Assembly (NCBI RefSeq): GCF_030867145.1
Contig: NC_134433.1
Location: forward strand, 10,987,216 to 11,051,215
Reading direction: 5' to 3'
DNA length: 64,000 nucleotides
Source of the DNA: Opisthocomus hoazin
Lineage: Eukaryota; Chordata; Aves; Opisthocomiformes; Opisthocomidae
Part shown: piece by piece, positions 24,401 to 36,500 of the stretch
How the letters are laid out: every line of letters starts with the position of its first letter
How positions within the stretch are numbered: position 1 is the stretch's first letter
The notes under the pieces: model-generated
Seen by the model: the letters and a program-made list of their open reading frames with translations, nothing else
Told to the model about the DNA's origin: nothing
Database searches by the model: none
Program-made: the position numbers and the translations under genes

Positions 24401-24640
24401 GGTTGAAGATGGACTGTGAAAGCATTATAGTTGGTGCTGCTATGCATTTTTTTCTGGGCAGGAAAGGAAATTGATAATTAGCAGTAAATGCACAAGGTAA
24501 TATGTGGAGTTAAATACATGCGTATCAGAGACGTGCGTTTGTGTACGGTACGATGTGATGCAGTGGGCAGGAAAAAGTCTGCTTTCTCTGTCTGGTTAGA
24601 AAGCTCCATTTTCTCATTTCACAGGACATGCTAGAACCGA
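21451..24640. other. Intergenic / possible intron upstream of KCTD7
   Basis: AT-rich sequence with no coding gene recognised. Possible non-coding exons are suggested only by splice-like sites: acceptors ending at 21997 (cacttttttatag), 22687 (tttttcttttag) and 24625 (tttctcatttcacag). ORFs at 23005-23230 on both strands overlap each other and are chance. Confidence 0.5.
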
Positions 24641-25220
24641 AGAGGTGCCTGCCACTGTCCGTAGCAGGGTCTGCTCCGCTTCTGCAGCTGAAGGTGACAG
24701 ACGGGGAGCTCGGTGGGGAGCCGGAGTCCGGTTGTTGCACAGCGCGCACGGCCAATGAGCGCCCGCATTTCAGGACGTGCTTCTGCAGATGGCCTATTGC
24801 GGTGGCCGAGGTGGGACAGCAGCCACCCAGACGCACCCAGCAAATGACATTTTGCTGCAAAAGCGTGGCGGAGCCAATCACGCCCGGCACCGCGCAGCCA
24901 ATGGACGCCGGTCTCTTACCCAGCCACTGGCAGGGGCTCTGTGCCTGCAGGACCTTGGTACAGCTCTGCAAACTGCGTTCCTGCAGAGACAGCCCTCCCC
25001 GAGTTTGTTTCTCAGCACAATAGTCATTCTCGCTGTGATTCATTTCCCCGTAATAACAAAGCCATTGTAAATTATCGGTGTAAAGCCGGGGAGGGACGTG
25101 CCTTGCCGGCCGCGCGATCTGCAGCTGGTGGGGAGAGTGCCGGAGTGATTTGGGTCCTGTTTCCCATTTAGCATTGCCACGGCTGCCTACCCAGCAGACC
25201 TGCTGACCAGAGCCAGAGGG
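24640..25220 (+). promoter_or_regulatory. KCTD7: KCTD7 promoter region and 5' UTR with three CCAAT boxes
   Basis: This GC-enriched block precedes the KCTD7 start codon. CCAAT pentamers occur in the same orientation at 24752-24756, 24874-24878 and 24898-24902, suggesting NF-Y binding (inference). No TATA box is evident at a suitable place. The transcription start probably lies between 24.9 and 25.15 kb. An in-frame TGA at 25146-25148 closes the KCTD7 frame upstream. Confidence 0.6.
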
Positions 25221-25364
25221 ATGGTGGTAGTTACAGGGCAGAACAAAGTGAGCGGAGACCCGGATGATGCCATGTCGAGCTCAGATGCAGAGGATGATTT
25301 CCAAGAGCCAGCCACTCCTACTGCAACCCAGGCAGGACAAGCGCTACCTCTGCTGCCTCAGCAG
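25221..25364 (+). CDS. KCTD7: KCTD7 exon 1, residues 1-48
   Basis: It encodes MVVVTGQNKVSGDPDDAM through ALPLLPQQ, a disordered acidic N-terminal tail. It ends in phase 0 at CAGCAG|gtaaga. Confidence 0.96.
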
Positions 25365-28300
25365 GTAAGAGCTCTCTGGTACTGTTCATCTGATAAGGTC
25401 CAGTTACTGCGGCACGTACTGCTCGGGTGCCAAAGGACTCAGGATTGCTTTGCTGGAGTATTTATGGATATCCAGTTCAGTTTCCATTAGTAGCTAAATT
25501 GTTGAATAAAACTGTCTCTTGAATTTTACTTCGGCAGCTTGGCAGGATTACTCAGAATTTCCATCCATGTTTAGACTTGACAAATAAAACTAAGTGTTTA
25601 TTCTGGTACCGAGGCATCTGAAAGTGTGATACTGAGATTTTTAGGCCTGCTGTAATCCTGATGTAAACACAGAATCACAGGGTTTTTTCAGCGTATAGCA
25701 TAGTAGTGTAAAGGAACCAGTAGAGTAGCAACTGAGTGCAAGTCCCAAGGTTGGCCTCAGATTTCGTACCTTTTGTGTGCATGTGTGTGTGTGTTTAAGG
25801 GTGGGGAGGGGTTTTGGTTTTATATTTTTCTTTCCTTAAAAGAGCCAAGAGGAGGCATTCATGCATTTAATGAACATCTGATACTAAAGCTGAGTGATTA
25901 CTGCTGTTTCGGATTTCTGACAAATGCACACATTCACCGGTTACACCCGGAAGCAGCCAAAGTGTTCAAGTTGTTAACCCTTGAACTCCTTTTTTGTGAC
26001 AACAGGCCAGGGAAAAAGCCTCTGCGAGACCAAGTTATGTCACAGTGGCAAAGACGGTATGCTGTGTCTTCTAGAAGTTGCAGCCCTTTTGGCCTGAACA
26101 TGTCTGCAAAGGACTAGAGGCTCATTTCTGATGATGTGATTGCTTTTGCAGTTTCCAGAAGTTGTTCCACTAAACGTAGGAGGCATGTATTTTACAACAA
26201 GACTGTCAACACTGAGACGTTACGAGGACACGATGTTGGCGGCTATGTTCAGTGGAAGGCACTATATTCCAACAGATGCTGAAGGCAGATACTTTATTGA
26301 CAGAGATGGAACCTACTTTGGGTATGTACGGTGTCCTCAGTAGTATACTTTAGAAGTTAGAATCATAGAAGGTTTTGGGTCGAAAGGGACCCCTAGAGGT
26401 CATCTAGTCCAACCCCCCCGCAGCGAGCAGGAACACCACTAACTAGATCAGGTTGCTCAGAGCCCTGTCCAACTGGCCTTGAATGTTTCCAGGGATGGGG
26501 CCTCCACTACCTCTCTGGGCAACCCATTCCAGTGTTTCACCACCCTTCAGTTGTTACTGAAGAAAGTTACTTTAAAGAAAAACAAGTACTAACTTTTTAT
26601 TTTTCCTTCTAGTTAAATCATATTTGTGTAGTAGGTAATTGTGACTGGCTGGCATCTACACCTTTGAAGCATCACAAGAGAAGAGTATATTGCAATTTAA
26701 AAACTATATTTTATTTTTAAGGGCTTAACTTTTACAATGGGAAAAGAAAACCAATTATTGTTTTGAATTTGTACATTGTCTCCTCTAGAGTATCTCCTTT
26801 CAAGGTAGCAAGTTGTTTTGATGTTTTAAAAAATAATGTATTTGGCATTGATAGCTGTTTTGTACAACACTTTAAAAATTGATACTACAGTATTTATGAT
26901 AAAGAGGGAATGGAAGGAATGCATCTAGGTTTCTTAAACAGTTGAACATACGATGTTTTCAGTGTTTAAACAGGATATAAGGTAACTGGTAAAAAAGCAC
27001 AAGCCTCAAAGAATTCTTTCTTAAATTGGTTTTGCTGGTAGAACCATATTCCTTCACCTTCAGGATTCCTTCTTAAGTGTTTAGCTTTTGTTTTATTTTT
27101 AATTAAATTAACTATGATCTTACTAATATTTTGTTTGAATTGGTGTGAGATTTCTAGAAAAGGTAAGCAGTGTTCATGGGTTAACGTTCATGGGTTCTTT
27201 GCCCAAAGCACACTTTGCAATTTAACTTACGTTTCTTGTTTCTCCTTTGCTGACATTTCCTTAATCTCTTCAACAGAGAAGGACTGAATTATTTTCAAAG
27301 CACATTTGGATTGTACGATAATTGGGACAGAAATAGATTAAGCCACTGTATTTATTGGAAAATAATAGTTTCTTTACATTTGGCAGTTTGGAAGTGCCTG
27401 CCGCTTTGCTGGAAAAGCAATTAATTTGTAATGTTATCAATTTGAATTGAAAAGATAGCTGGAACAGAGAGCCAAATTAGCACGTGCTGTATTTGTTGAC
27501 ATTCTAATGAAGATTGCAGTAATGCTTGTTTTATTTGATATGGTCAATAATAGTTTTGTTGGTTAATGCTTATAAAGTGATTTCTTTCCCTGTTAAAAAA
27601 TCTTGTACCTTATCAGTGTTTCAGACCTACAAGGAAATGTTCTAGTAGTATTATATACTACAAGTGTATATGGCCCTGATCCTGTGAAGAGAACACCTCC
27701 TTTGGAAATGCATCATCCAGTCAGATAGAATCCTGGTTCTGTGTGGGATAAAAAGCTCGTGCATATGATTCTCTAGGAAAATTAAAAAGATTATTTTGTC
27801 ACAGACCTAACTTTGAAATACAGTGACTATGATATCTTTCCCATGGAGTACTGTGTGTTCTCTTCTATTTTGAGTTGTTCCTCCACTTTGAACTTGTTCT
27901 TTAAAATATGATTATATTTTTTGAATGAGTTTTGACATTAACAGAGGCAGAATGTGAAATGTTGACCTGGAACTTGAACATGGCAAATGCTTTTAAAAAC
28001 ATATGTTGCAAATATGACTCAGACTTATTTCAGTTGCTGTCGAAGCATAAGGACTTCTATCTCAATAGAATAAACAATGAATATTCAGCGTTTTCTCTCC
28101 TTTCCTACCTGCAGCCATTCTGGTGGAAACTTGTTACTTAATAACATTTTTGCCTTTTTTTAGAGACATACTTAACTTTCTACGATCTGGTGACCTGCCG
28201 CCAAGAGAGCGAGTGAGGTCAGTTTACAAGGAAGCACAGTATTATTCCATAGGACCATTGCTAGACAACCTAGAGGACATCCAGCCTCTTAAAGGAGAAA

Positions 28301-29158
28301 AAGTTAGACAAGCTTTCCTGGGCCTAATGCCATATTACAAAGGTAAATAAACAAAGTAGTATTGACTGTTTCTTCTAGCGCGATTCAAGTAGTATACATG
28401 GTGCTTGCAGGTCTGCTTTCAGCTTTCAAACTAATTCCATTGTATTTGAGAAGTTTATTACGTACTTTTCATGCTTTTTAGATCTTTGAGGTCTCCACGT
28501 CAGATTTGTTCCTGCTGTATCCAAGGATGCGGATTTTTGTGCTGTCTTAAAAGGGAGCAAGATCTAGGCCATAACATGCAAGGCTTATTACAGGAGAAGG
28601 TTTCTCTGCCTCTCCATTTGTTCTGTTAGGAGCTGCAGTTGAAGCTTCCTGTTGCTGCTAATACTATGTGAAGAATAACTTGATAAACGTTGCAGTAATA
28701 TGTTTCACATGAAATAATTGCATTTGTTTTCTTTTACTGGGTGCTTCGTTGTTATTTTCAACTTTTTCCTTTTTTTGGTAGATCATTTGGAACGGATAAT
28801 CGAAATAGCAAAGCTTAGAGCTATGCAAAGAAAAGCAAGATTTGCAAAACTGAAGGTCTGTGTCTTCAAAGAAGAGATGCCCATCACTCCCTATGAATGC
28901 CCGCATTTCAATTCCTTACGGTTTGAAAGGAGTGAAAGTGAGACAAAGCTGTTTGAACATCACTGCGAAGTAGATGTATCTTTTGGCCCCTGGGAGGCTG
29001 TAGCTGATGTATATGATCTTCTGCACTGCATTGTGACAGACCTGTCTGACAGAGGGATAACTGTGGATCATCAGTGTATCGGGGTGTGCGATAAACACCT
29101 GATAAATCACTATTACTGCAAGCGTCCTATCTATGAATTCAAGATTACTTGGTGGTGA
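25221..29158 (+). CDS. KCTD7: KCTD7: BTB/POZ (KCTD family) protein, complete, 289 aa (four exons, genomic span)
   Basis: KCTD7 is a cytosolic BTB-domain protein, reported to work with CUL3 ubiquitin ligase and to affect neuronal potassium conductance. Human mutations cause progressive myoclonic epilepsy type 3. Exons 25221-25364, 26152-26321, 28164-28342 and 28782-29158 sum to 870 nt (289 aa plus stop), the same length as human. The N-terminus MVVVTG, the acidic MSSSDAEDDF segment and PATPTATQAG are conserved. The BTB/T1 domain spans residues of about 51-149 (FPEVVPLNVGG...YFIDRDGTYFGDILNFL). The C-terminal region ends YYCKRPIYEFKITWW. The start is fixed by the conserved N-terminus and an in-frame TGA 75 nt upstream. 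Residues 7-15 are diverged from human; the core is nearly identical. Confidence 0.97.
25365..26151 (+). other. KCTD7: KCTD7 intron 1
   Basis: This short intron ends gcttttgcag. It contains a GT-rich run near 25779-25794. The ORF at 25773-26117 is not supported. Confidence 0.85.
26152..26321 (+). CDS. KCTD7: KCTD7 exon 2, residues 49-105 (BTB first half)
   Basis: 170 nt encode FPEVVPLNVGG through YFIDRDGTYF. It ends in phase 2 (GG|gtatgt splits glycine 105). The PLNVGG core of the KCTD BTB fold is intact. Confidence 0.96.
26322..28163 (+). other. KCTD7: KCTD7 intron 2
   Basis: This intron contains a CR1 fragment near its start. An ORF abutting exon 3 (27932-28141) would meet a stop if spliced from exon 2, so it is not exon material. 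Confidence 0.85.
26360..26549 (-). mobile_element. CR1 LINE 3' fragment, minus orientation
   Basis: The segment starts gaatcatagaaggttttggg and continues through gtccaacccccc, tcaggttgctcagagccctg and ccactacctctctgggcaac, the hallmark 3' end of avian CR1 read in reverse. It is 5'-truncated, as nearly all copies are. It lies 38 bp after KCTD7 exon 2. Confidence 0.9.
28164..28342 (+). CDS. KCTD7: KCTD7 exon 3, residues 105-165
   Basis: 179 nt follow the acceptor cttttttttag and encode DILNFLRSGDLPPRERVRSV through AFLGLMPYYK. The exon ends in phase 1 at AAAG|gtaaat. It is the second half of the BTB domain and the start of the C-terminal region. Confidence 0.96.
28343..28781 (+). other. KCTD7: KCTD7 intron 3
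   Basis: A 439-bp intron ending tttttttggtag. Nothing further is seen. Confidence 0.9.
28782..29158 (+). CDS. KCTD7: KCTD7 exon 4 (terminal), residues 165-289
   Basis: It encodes DHLERIIEIAKLRAMQ through YCKRPIYEFKITWW-TGA. The C-terminal domain is strongly conserved with human (e.g. EHHCEVDVSFGPWEAVADVY and CIGVCDKHLINHYYCKRP). Confidence 0.97.
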
Positions 29159-32100
29159 GTTATTTTGTCCAGAACGGTGCAGGGGACAAGAGGACTTCTA
29201 GACAACAATTGCTTTTAATATTTTTGCAGCATGTCTCTGGAAATGCATTGCTGCTAACATGTGTTGGAATCAGTCTGCTGAAATGTTGGCTAATGCGTAG
29301 CTGCTCAGCAAAAGGGGGAGCCTGTCACCGAGGTTGAAAAACCTCTGAAATCTTGAAAAACCAGCCTGAAACAAGACTGTTGGCTCAGGTACCTTAACGA
29401 GGCACAAAACAAAATCACCTCATGGAAATTATGGAGAAGAGCATCTAACATCTTTTAAAAGGTTCCACGTACCATGTGGCTTTAGTATCATAGTCTGCAA
29501 AATGGGTATTGCAGATCTCACCTGCATTGTTATAAAGCTGAGGTGCTAATAATGCTGACATAATGTGGTTGAATTTTATCCACTTAGAAATGTTTCAGTC
29601 ACTGCTTAAACTTACAACTTTATAAAATTGAGTTACACCCAGCACAGAGATTCTGGAAATGTAATTTTGATGTAACAGATCATCTGGAAAAAGAAAAAAA
29701 AAGTATTCCCTATATATCATTAGTTGTTGTCACGATTAAGCTATATTTCTTTTTTAATTAAGAATCTGCATGGTGAATTATAATACTGTATTTCAGTTAC
29801 TTCCATTGTTACAAAAAGGGATAGCAGATTTGGAATATATTCCTTAATGGTTTTAGAAATAATAACTGTTCATGGAAGACTTGTGCCTGTTTTTAGCCTT
29901 AGAAATTCTAAATGTTTACAGTATCTACAAAAAAAGAAGCTCTATAGAATCAGGTCATTTACAAAGGCTTTTGGTAAATGAGAAAACCGTGGATGTGTGT
30001 TCCTATTAGCAGAAGTAAGAGGAATACTTAATGTATATTATTTTATTACTGACTCTTTTTACATTCTGTGATATTAAACTTTGTTCTAGAGTTAGAGTCA
30101 AATGATCATACTAGGCAAGTGCTTCCTTCACCTCACCTTCTTCAGACAGTTAAGTCTCATTTTTAACATTGTTGTTCACCCTTCCTGGTGTAATATCAGG
30201 AGAAAAAAATTTCAACCTTCATATTCAAATATTTCTCTATAATTATGAACCAGTGTATCTGGGTAGTAAATTTCTTTCCACACTGAAAGAGGCAGCCATT
30301 GCAGAATCATATTCTTTTCAGAAAGTAGTTGTTGCATTTCTGACATTAGTAACTGCATCCCAAAGTTGAATTACTTTATGTCCAAAACTGAAAGGTAGAT
30401 CTAAACATCTGAAGATATTACTGTGTTGTTAGGTACACAAAACTGAAGTATTTTTCTGATAGACCCCCCTTGAGGTGGCTCAAAACAATTTTAAAGAGAG
30501 GGGGAAAGTAAATGTTTGCATATTGCATTCCATTGGATTAGTTAATCCAAGAATATTCCTTAATTATACTTTTTACCAGAACACTTAATAAATCAGTTAA
30601 TTGCAATGATAAAAATTCTCAGTTATCTGAGGTAATTTTTAGAATAGTTCTAAGAACTTTATGATCAAATTGTCTTGCAAAAAAGAGGCAAATTGTTTGC
30701 ATTGTCACACTTTTATGTATTTAATTTAGGAATTTTTAGTAAATGGTCTCTCTGAGGTGGGGGCATATAACTCTAATGATCTTTTTTCAAATGGTTACTT
30801 ACAGAGGATCCTTGTCAAGTGCTGAGTTTCAAGTCCAGAGCTTAAATGTTGGAATGGAGGAAATTACGTGTGTTTGGATCTTACTTTAAGTTTGTTTAAA
30901 TTGTTTTCTTAAATATTGGCCTTTGGGTTGCAAGTTGTTGTACTTGTGTTTGACAACCCAAAATTAAAAGTCAAACCAAGACTAGTAAAGTTTCCCTAAA
31001 ATGAGAGGAAGCTTGCATGGTTTCTTTGCTACTCTGCTGGCTTCATTATTATTTTTTTTTTTCCCCAGGGAATCTTAAATTGCAAACCATGATTTCTAAT
31101 AAAATGGCGTAAGGTCTTAAAGTGAGGTTTACAGAGTTTTGGCTGCTTGTACACTTCAGACATTTAAGTTCAGGATTTTCAGCATCAGTTTATGTGGAGA
31201 CTGCAATGAGAGTTGCAGTTGTACTGGGTTATTTGGTGGGTTTTGCCACTTGCCATGCATGTATTTACATGGGACGTAACTCTGGTTGGAATTTCAGCAC
31301 TACTTGCAGAAATGGAACACAGTCTGATTTGATTTAACAGTATGTTTTTTGGTTTGGCTGTAAGAATTTTTCCACTGTTACTCTAGAGAAGCTATGATGA
31401 CAAAATTCCTGCTTCGATCATGTTTGCTATTTCCTAATATGCACACAGTGGTATTTTATAACTTTTTCCTGTTTATTGCTTAAATAAGTAAGGAAGACTA
31501 CCTAAGCAAAAAGATAAAAATTAAAATCTTGGTCTGTATCAGCTGGATCTTAGTTGAAGCTTTCATCCTTCAGGTCCTCCAGAAGACAGCAAACATTAAG
31601 TGCAATATTGAAAAAGAAAACATGGGTTTGAGCCAACATGCTTTCGTTACACACATACATTCTGCGTTGTGATTTGTGCAAGTTAACAATGTTGTTATTG
31701 AGTATACTTGTTCTAAGCAGTCTTTGTTTACAATTATTTAGATGATATTGCCTAATATGTATTAATTTTTTGACAGAAACAGAAGAGTTGTGCAGGCGCA
31801 TGTCAAGGGACTATAATAACTGGTTTATATAACATTATTGACTTACCTTTTCTTGGCATATAGTGTAATTTTTGAAATTCTGCATTTGCAACAAAAATGT
31901 GAGTAGCTGATCTACTAAATCCATGTTTAAGATGATGGTTTTGTATATCATGAATGCTTTATAATTGTCTAATTAAACTAAATGCCTACGTAATACTGCT
32001 TTTTTTTTCCTTTAGGACTCTTTTTTATATCTGGCTAGGCCAGAGGTTTGCTAGAATATATTTACCTATTTCTCTGCACTTCTCCTTTTTTGCCACTTTA

Positions 32101-33533
32101 TCATCCACATAGCTACTTTCTCACCCCCACGCTCAAAATACCCTGTGTTTGCAAGCTGGCACTGTGGAAAAATTGGCCGTGCAGTATACGGTCTCATGTT
32201 GTCAATATAATGTTGCTATGAATATCATGATTGCAGATCGTTAAAAGAAGAATGCGTGTCAGTCCATTTAGCTCATTCAGTATGAAGGAAAGACATTTTT
32301 TATTTCGTGTTCTGAGGCAGCATACATGCAGGAGCATGTGTGTTAGAATCAACCTTCTCCCCCCCCCAAGAAGTCTGAAATATTTTCAAAGCACAGATTG
32401 CATACCTGGATTGCAGTGATTACTCAGTTTTTTTGTGAATACTGGGGGTAATAGTGGGACAGTTGAGGGGTAGTTATTTAGAAAGTAGCATTGTTAGGGT
32501 TTTTTTTAGGTTGCTGTGTGACAATCTTTAACATCCCCTCTATGCATAGTCTAGTGGTTTTTAACAAGGAGCAAGGGGAGGTCTTACTGTGCGGTCTCCT
32601 ATTAAGTGACTTGGCCAATTTCACTGCACATTAAATGTTTCTGCATCTGTTCTACACTTGTAAAATAGGAAGAATGTATACTTATCTTTCTAAAGCAGTC
32701 AAAAACGACATGAGAAAATATTTATGAGCAGCATCCACTTAATGACTGTTGATTTCAAGTTTTAAAAAAAGCTTAAAATAACCTAACTTTTCAACTTGGT
32801 GCAGGCTTCTTAACTGGAATACAACAATGTGTAGTAATCTGAAATACTCATTGCTGAACCTCCATCCTCCTTGGAGGAAAGTGAAGCATCTTCATCGGGG
32901 AAGCCTTTGAGCCATTAACAGATTCTCTCTTGTCCTCGTGGTGCATGTTTTCTTCTGAGACTGCTGGACTTTTTTTTTTTTTTTTACTTCTTTTAGCCAA
33001 AACCTGTATTGTTTTTTAGCCAAAACCTGTAATGAGGGATCAGTTTCTGCAGTGATGGGGGTGTGGATTCTCTGGTTTGTTTGGGGGGTTTTCAGGTCTT
33101 GGTTAGCTGAATTGCAAAAGCAGTAAGTTGCTGCAGCAGAAAGTTCTACATAGCCCACTTTTAATGGATTTTTAAAGTTTTCGGAAGTCTGCCTGGGAGA
33201 CACCTCGTGATGTAATATATGCAAATAGCTGAATTTGTTAATGTGAATAGTTCGAGATTTTGTTGTTGTTGTTCAGTTGTGTAATGCTCTTTCCCGCAAC
33301 TAGCATGAGAGTTAAGGGTTGAGTTAGTTAAACATTGGTTTTCTGATAAGCCTGGTTATTCCTTAGTATCCTCTGCCCCATTTTGTGAAATCACTCATCC
33401 CAGAGGTGTTAAATGTATGAAAAAGCAAAGGCTGTCATAGTTACAGGAAAATCAAGAATCTTCCTTGATTCTCAACAATTAAGAGAATGGGTACTTATTA
33501 ACCCAATTGCAGTCTCTGTTCTGTGCCGCTTAG
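29159..33533 (+). other. KCTD7: KCTD7 3' UTR (end not fixed) and intergenic sequence
   Basis: AT-rich sequence follows the KCTD7 stop. Candidate poly(A) signals AATAAA are at 30587-30592 and 31098-31103, and the UTR probably ends at one of them. A duplicated tttagccaaaacctgta pair lies at about 32991-33030. ORFs at 31122-31337 and 32892-33224 have no features that support coding. Confidence 0.5.
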
Positions 33534-33659
33534 ATGCCCATCGCTTCCGCAGTGACACAAAGCAGTCACAGGGTTGGGTCTAGCAAGCGCAAGTCCTTGA
33601 AGGAGAAAGTCAAAGACTTCTGCCATATGAGAAAGGTACTGATTTGCATAAGTTCATAG
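33534..33659 (+). CDS. Exon-like short ORF of unknown identity (34 codons to a donor, or 41 aa to stop)
   Basis: Not recognised. An ATG directly after a possible acceptor (ctgttctgtgccgcttag) opens a frame reading MPIASAVTQSSHRVGSSK, then RKSLKEKVKDFCHMRK. Next comes a possible but weak donor AAG|gtactg at 33635/33636, or seven more codons to TAG. The other two forward frames are closed within the segment. It is serine- and lysine-rich, and its base composition is richer in G+C and CpG than its surroundings. If it is an exon, it could belong to a KCTD7 or RABGEF1 alternative transcript or to a transcript from the 20.5 kb CpG island. From KCTD7 exon 1 (phase 0) it would splice in frame. It could also be chance. 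Confidence 0.25.
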   Translation: MPIASAVTQSSHRVGSSKRKSLKEKVKDFCHMRKVLICISS

Positions 33660-35500
33660 TCTGACCTTTACTGAAGTGATTGTTAAAATTCCAGCACACT
33701 CGGAGGGATGTTGCTATTTTAAACTGTTCTAAACGATAGCTTTGTTAAACCCTAATCTGTTTTGAGCCAGATTGTTCCAATCTATGTAGTGTACTGACAA
33801 AAATATCTGAACAAATGAATTTTTAAAAATACTGCATACTCCCTTTAATTTCACTCCTCTGCTTTATGTTTTTCTAAAGACTTAAGAAATGTAAGCTCTT
33901 ACTTCTTTTAAGGGCTGACATCTGTTCCTAATAACGTATTCAAGTTAAGCACCTGTGTTTTGGGGTTTGAGGGCCTTGTTGGTTGTTTGCTGTGAGCTGA
34001 AGGATAACTGTATGATTGGTCTTCTGTTTGGTTATTCACTTTAAAAAAAATACTGATACAATTAAAGGTCACGATTTTCTAGCTTCGTTTGGCATTTGCA
34101 ACCCCTGGGAACCTTCCCACCCAACTTTATTCTCACTGCTCGTTCTTGATTACAGATGACCTGGGACAGGTGACATGATGAGGAAGATGGTGGAGGTCCT
34201 AGCAGGGAAAGTCTCATGTTAGAGCTGATTGTTTGCATTGCAGAGTGTTCTTTTCATTTTATTCCAACCCTTGTGCTGTGTGAGGCAGAGCAAGATTCAC
34301 CACCACTTACGTGAGGGCAGGCAGAGGATCCAGTCTGTCTGGAAGCCCAGCTAGCCCCAACTGTTCATCCATTTTCTGTGTAAGTTCATTGTATTGTGGT
34401 GTATCGAGTTCAGTGGGTGGGAAAATCCAGTGGCTGTGGATTGCACTGGGAAATGCAGCAGTGGCGGCTGAGGTGGTGGCGTGGTCACACTACTTGAATT
34501 TCAGCATCGTTGTTCAGAGGTCTGAGGACCTTTGTGCCACAGGTTATGCATTGGATCTTTCTGTTCTGCATGGCAAAGTGGAGTGATCAAGTTTGGGACG
34601 CAACTGCCTGACAGGTAAGATATGACTTCAGAGCAAAGACTGTAGAAAGGTGATCTCTTAGCTCACCATAAATCCTGGGACGTGCTATTTGTTTCACTTT
34701 CTTCCTTTAATAACTACTTTACTCTGGACAATTTATAGACCCCCTGGCTTTAAGTTATGATTGGTATTACTGAACTGAGTAGCATTGATCTCTTCGGTTA
34801 TTTGTAGGTAAACAATTTGAATGTTTTCAGCTTGTTCACATACAGCAGAGAGGGCCCAGGATAATTCTGAGTTTTGGGATATGGCAACATGATTTCATTT
34901 AACAAAGAAAAAAGCCTCCAGTCTTTCATGACCTTTCTGCAAATAAGCTAGGTTTCACAGAGTAATTATGTTGTGTATTCTGTATATAGTCCTCTAACTG
35001 GAAGCTGCTTTCCAGAACAGCAGTTCTTACTCATTTTACTTGCACAAGCTTAGTATAAGTTTACCTACACTTTCACTGTGACTTTTATAAAAGGATTTTG
35101 TTTTGCTGAATTACCAGTTGTACGTGTCTATGCATTGTAACCCGTAATGCCTTTGAAAATCCAGCCTGGGTGCAAACAGTCAGGATTTGGAATTACCTCC
35201 TAATGCGTTTTGCTTTAAGTAAGTTGATGTCTGATGTTTAATACTATGAGTACTGTAGTATACGATTTCTTACGATGTTTGACTTTTCAGTTCTGGTAAT
35301 ATATAGTCTACGGGTTTTATTTAAAATACATACAGGAAAATGTGGATGCAAAGTTTGTGTTGTGCAATAAAAGTGCATTACACTGAAAATTGTTGGAATC
35401 TGTCTCATCTGGTCTGCAGCCACTGCAGTCCCCCCCCTTCCCTGTGATTTGAGTTTGCTTTGCACGATTGCAAATGAAAATTGTCTCCGTCCCAGGGGTC
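33660..35500. other. Intergenic upstream of the RABGEF1 CpG island
   Basis: No gene is recognised. An AATAAA at 35366-35371 with GT-rich sequence after it could end a transcript arriving from upstream. The ORF at 34311-34586 is unsupported. Confidence 0.5.
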
Positions 35501-35509
35501 GTTTAACGG

Positions 35510-36500
35510 CACCGACCACTAACTCGCTCATCGCAGCTGCTGTAAGAGAGGGCACTGGGGCAGCGGCCTCCCGGGCTCCGCGTCCGCTCTCCCCTTCTCG
35601 TGGAACGCCGCGGGGAAGGCCGGGGGCTGCCGCTGCCTGTGCAGGGCCCCAGCAGAAAGGGCAGTTTCTGGCTGCGCGGAGCTGGCTGTGCTCGGAAGCG
35701 CTTCCCCCTGCGCTCTGAAGTGAACCACATTTCCCTTACTGTCCCGCTCCTTGCTGGGGCCGTCCGTGCTGAGCTGGGGAAGGGAGAAATCCCAACCCCC
35801 CTCCTGCCGACAGCAGCGCTCGGCAGCCCCGAGTCAGCGAGCAGGGAAAGCGGAGTCCCTCTCCCTGCTGGGGTCAGCCCGGCCATGAGGCGAAACCCGG
35901 GCAGGGCAGGGACGCTGCGAGGGGCGGGAAAGGAGACTCCAGGCGGAAGGGTCCACCGCGGCCAGCGTCGGCCCCGCTTCCTTCCGGGAAAAGGCCCCGC
36001 CCCCGGAAGTGACGGCACGCCCTTCCGCCGCCGAGGGGAGGGAGCGGCGGGCCGCCGTGAGGGAGCGCCGGGCGCGGGAGGAGCGGAGCGGAGTGCGGAG
36101 CGGCGCGGCTGGGCCGCCCCCGCGGCAGCCGGTGAGGCGCAGCTCTGAGGGCTGCGGGCCGGGCCCCGCTCCGCTTGGGGACTGCCCGGTGCCGCCGGGC
36201 CCGGCCGCGAGCAGGGCTCTCCTCGCCGAGGGAGCCCCGTCCCCGGGTAGCCGCGCGGTGACTTCGCTGCCGGTCGTTATAATGCGTTGCCAGTCTCGGC
36301 GCTTCGGCGCTGAACCAGCGCCGGGGCGGGCCCCGCTGCCCCCTGAGGGGGCTTCGCGCCCAGCCCCTCGCCGCCGGCCCCGTTCGCGGAGGCTGGGGCT
36401 GTGCCAGGGGCCCACCGGGCCCCCGGAGCCGGCCGGAGCCGGGCTGCGGAGGAGCTGGGCAAGCCGCTGTCCCCCATGTGCGGCTCCCAGCGCTGAGGTG
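35510..36500 (+). promoter_or_regulatory. RABGEF1: RABGEF1 CpG-island promoter and non-coding exon 1
   Basis: About 1 kb of CpG-dense sequence lies 10 kb upstream of the first RABGEF1 coding exon. A composite ETS/CRE site CCGGAAGTGACG lies at 36003-36014, with another ETS core cttccggg just upstream. A plus-strand donor CAGCCG|gtgagg ends a putative exon 1 at 36131. Assignment to RABGEF1 rests on position and strand (inference). Confidence 0.7.

Noticed and set aside
24525-25171. Overlapping ORFs (172 aa minus, 131 aa plus) in the KCTD7 promoter
   Set aside because: They cover CCAAT boxes and 5' UTR, oppose each other and have no domain. KCTD7 itself explains the region.
27932-28141. 69-codon ORF in KCTD7 intron 2 ending just before exon 3
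   Set aside because: Splicing exon 2 to the apparent acceptor near 27944 would give an immediate stop, and the ORF has no homology that I recognise.
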